Origin: JBOHHM01 sp050725495 | GTDB lineage: Bacteria > Pseudomonadota > Gammaproteobacteria > Burkholderiales > Burkholderiaceae_C | Assembly: GCA_050725495.1 (NCBI GenBank) | Contig: JBOHHM010000079.1 | Span: 1-24,014 of the forward strand | Direction of reading: 5' to 3' | Length of the DNA stretch: 24,014 bases | Shown: piece after piece, positions 23,813 through 24,014 of the stretch | Position numbering within the stretch: position 1 is the first letter of the stretch | Layout of the letters: each line of letters begins with the position of its first letter | Program-made: the position numbers and the translations under genes | The notes under the pieces: model-generated | What the model saw: only the letters and a program-made list of their open reading frames with translations | Database searches by the model: none | Told to the model about the DNA's origin: nothing

Positions 23813-24014
23813 TCCGGACCGGCAATGCCGCCCACCACATGGCTGAAGCCGCCGTCCACATAGGTGATCTCGGCGCTGACGCCGGCTGCCAGGTCGCTCA
23901 TCAGGAAGGCGGCGACGTTGCCGACATCCTCGATGGTCACGTTGCGCCGGATCGGCGAGGCCTCGGCCACCACGGAGAGGATCTTGCCGAAGCCCTTGAT
24001 GCCGCTGGCCGCCA
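23809..24014 (-). CDS. fabI: Enoyl-ACP reductase FabI, C-terminal part (runs off the window)
   Basis: The last 68 residues of an NADH-dependent enoyl-acyl-carrier-protein reductase, the final reduction in each cycle of fatty-acid elongation. The visible part reads AASGIKGFGKILSVVAEA, then SPIRRNVTIEDVGNVAAFLM and SAEITYVDGGFSHVVGG. This is the conserved FabI segment with the substrate-binding loop and the short-chain-dehydrogenase C-terminus. The active-site Tyr/Lys and cofactor-binding region lie beyond the window edge. The stop codon lies inside the right arm of the inverted repeat that separates it from the decarboxylase gene. Confidence 0.92.
   Translation of the reverse strand, partial: AASGIKGFGKILSVVAEASPIRRNVTIEDVGNVAAFLMSDLAAGVSAEITYVDGGFSHVVGGIAGPE

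Overview
The window is high-GC DNA that reads as the chromosome of a beta-proteobacterium, most likely Burkholderiales and probably Comamonadaceae (the Acidovorax / Polaromonas / Rhodoferax / Variovorax group). I infer this from protein styles I recognise (HrpA, ArgA, CysB, LptFG, PepA-HolC, LivK, QmcA/NfeD, FabI) and from a short dispersed repeat that I associate, from memory, with that family. Almost all of it is housekeeping sequence. No phage, CRISPR array, defence island or biosynthetic cluster is visible.

Layout. (1) 1-1848: an azoreductase (minus) and a LysR regulator (plus) diverge around a near-perfect palindrome that looks like the LysR operator. (2) 1849-3797: the only clearly accessory part. 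It holds a dispersed-repeat copy, a decayed IS21-family end (istA N-terminus plus five 19-bp terminal repeats at 25-bp pitch), an unrecognised 194-aa protein with an internal duplication, and then the 3' two-thirds of cysA with its Walker A half missing. A rearrangement seems to have replaced the 5' part of cysA, and probably any cysU/cysW that lay before it. (3) 3797-7202: dsbB starts on the cysA stop codon. A phosphoribosyltransferase and an alpha/beta hydrolase (minus) converge on dsbB and overlap it, with argA upstream of them. (4) 7284-11192: hrpA, a 1302-aa DEAH helicase, divergent from argA. (5) 11293-16095: a minus-strand series lptF > lptG > cbiX > cysB > aminotransferase, with start/stop overlap or near-overlap from lptF to cbiX. 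(6) 16136-18404: pepA-holC-small gene, with overlapping starts and stops. (7) 18405-19695: a periplasmic branched-chain amino-acid binding protein behind a structured leader, closed by a perfect 15-bp terminator. (8) tRNA-Ser(GGA), qmcA and an NfeD-family gene, all minus. (9) A 756-aa Orn/Lys/Arg decarboxylase (plus) and the 3' end of fabI (minus), separated by a roughly 100-bp multi-hairpin inverted repeat that covers both stop codons.

Functional links. LptF and LptG form the inner-membrane part of the LPS transporter. CbiX and CysB both bear on sulfur assimilation (sirohaem for sulfite reductase, and the cys regulator), which contrasts with the broken sulfate-transporter ATPase about 9 kb away. 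QmcA and NfeD are a known membrane-protein pair. The most unusual signals are structural: the cysA/IS21 scar with its duplicated orphan protein, a dispersed repeat of about 45-59 bp that is carried in frame inside hrpA, probably dsbB and possibly the end of pepA, and the inverted repeats at convergent gene ends. I did not find a convincing new multi-gene system.
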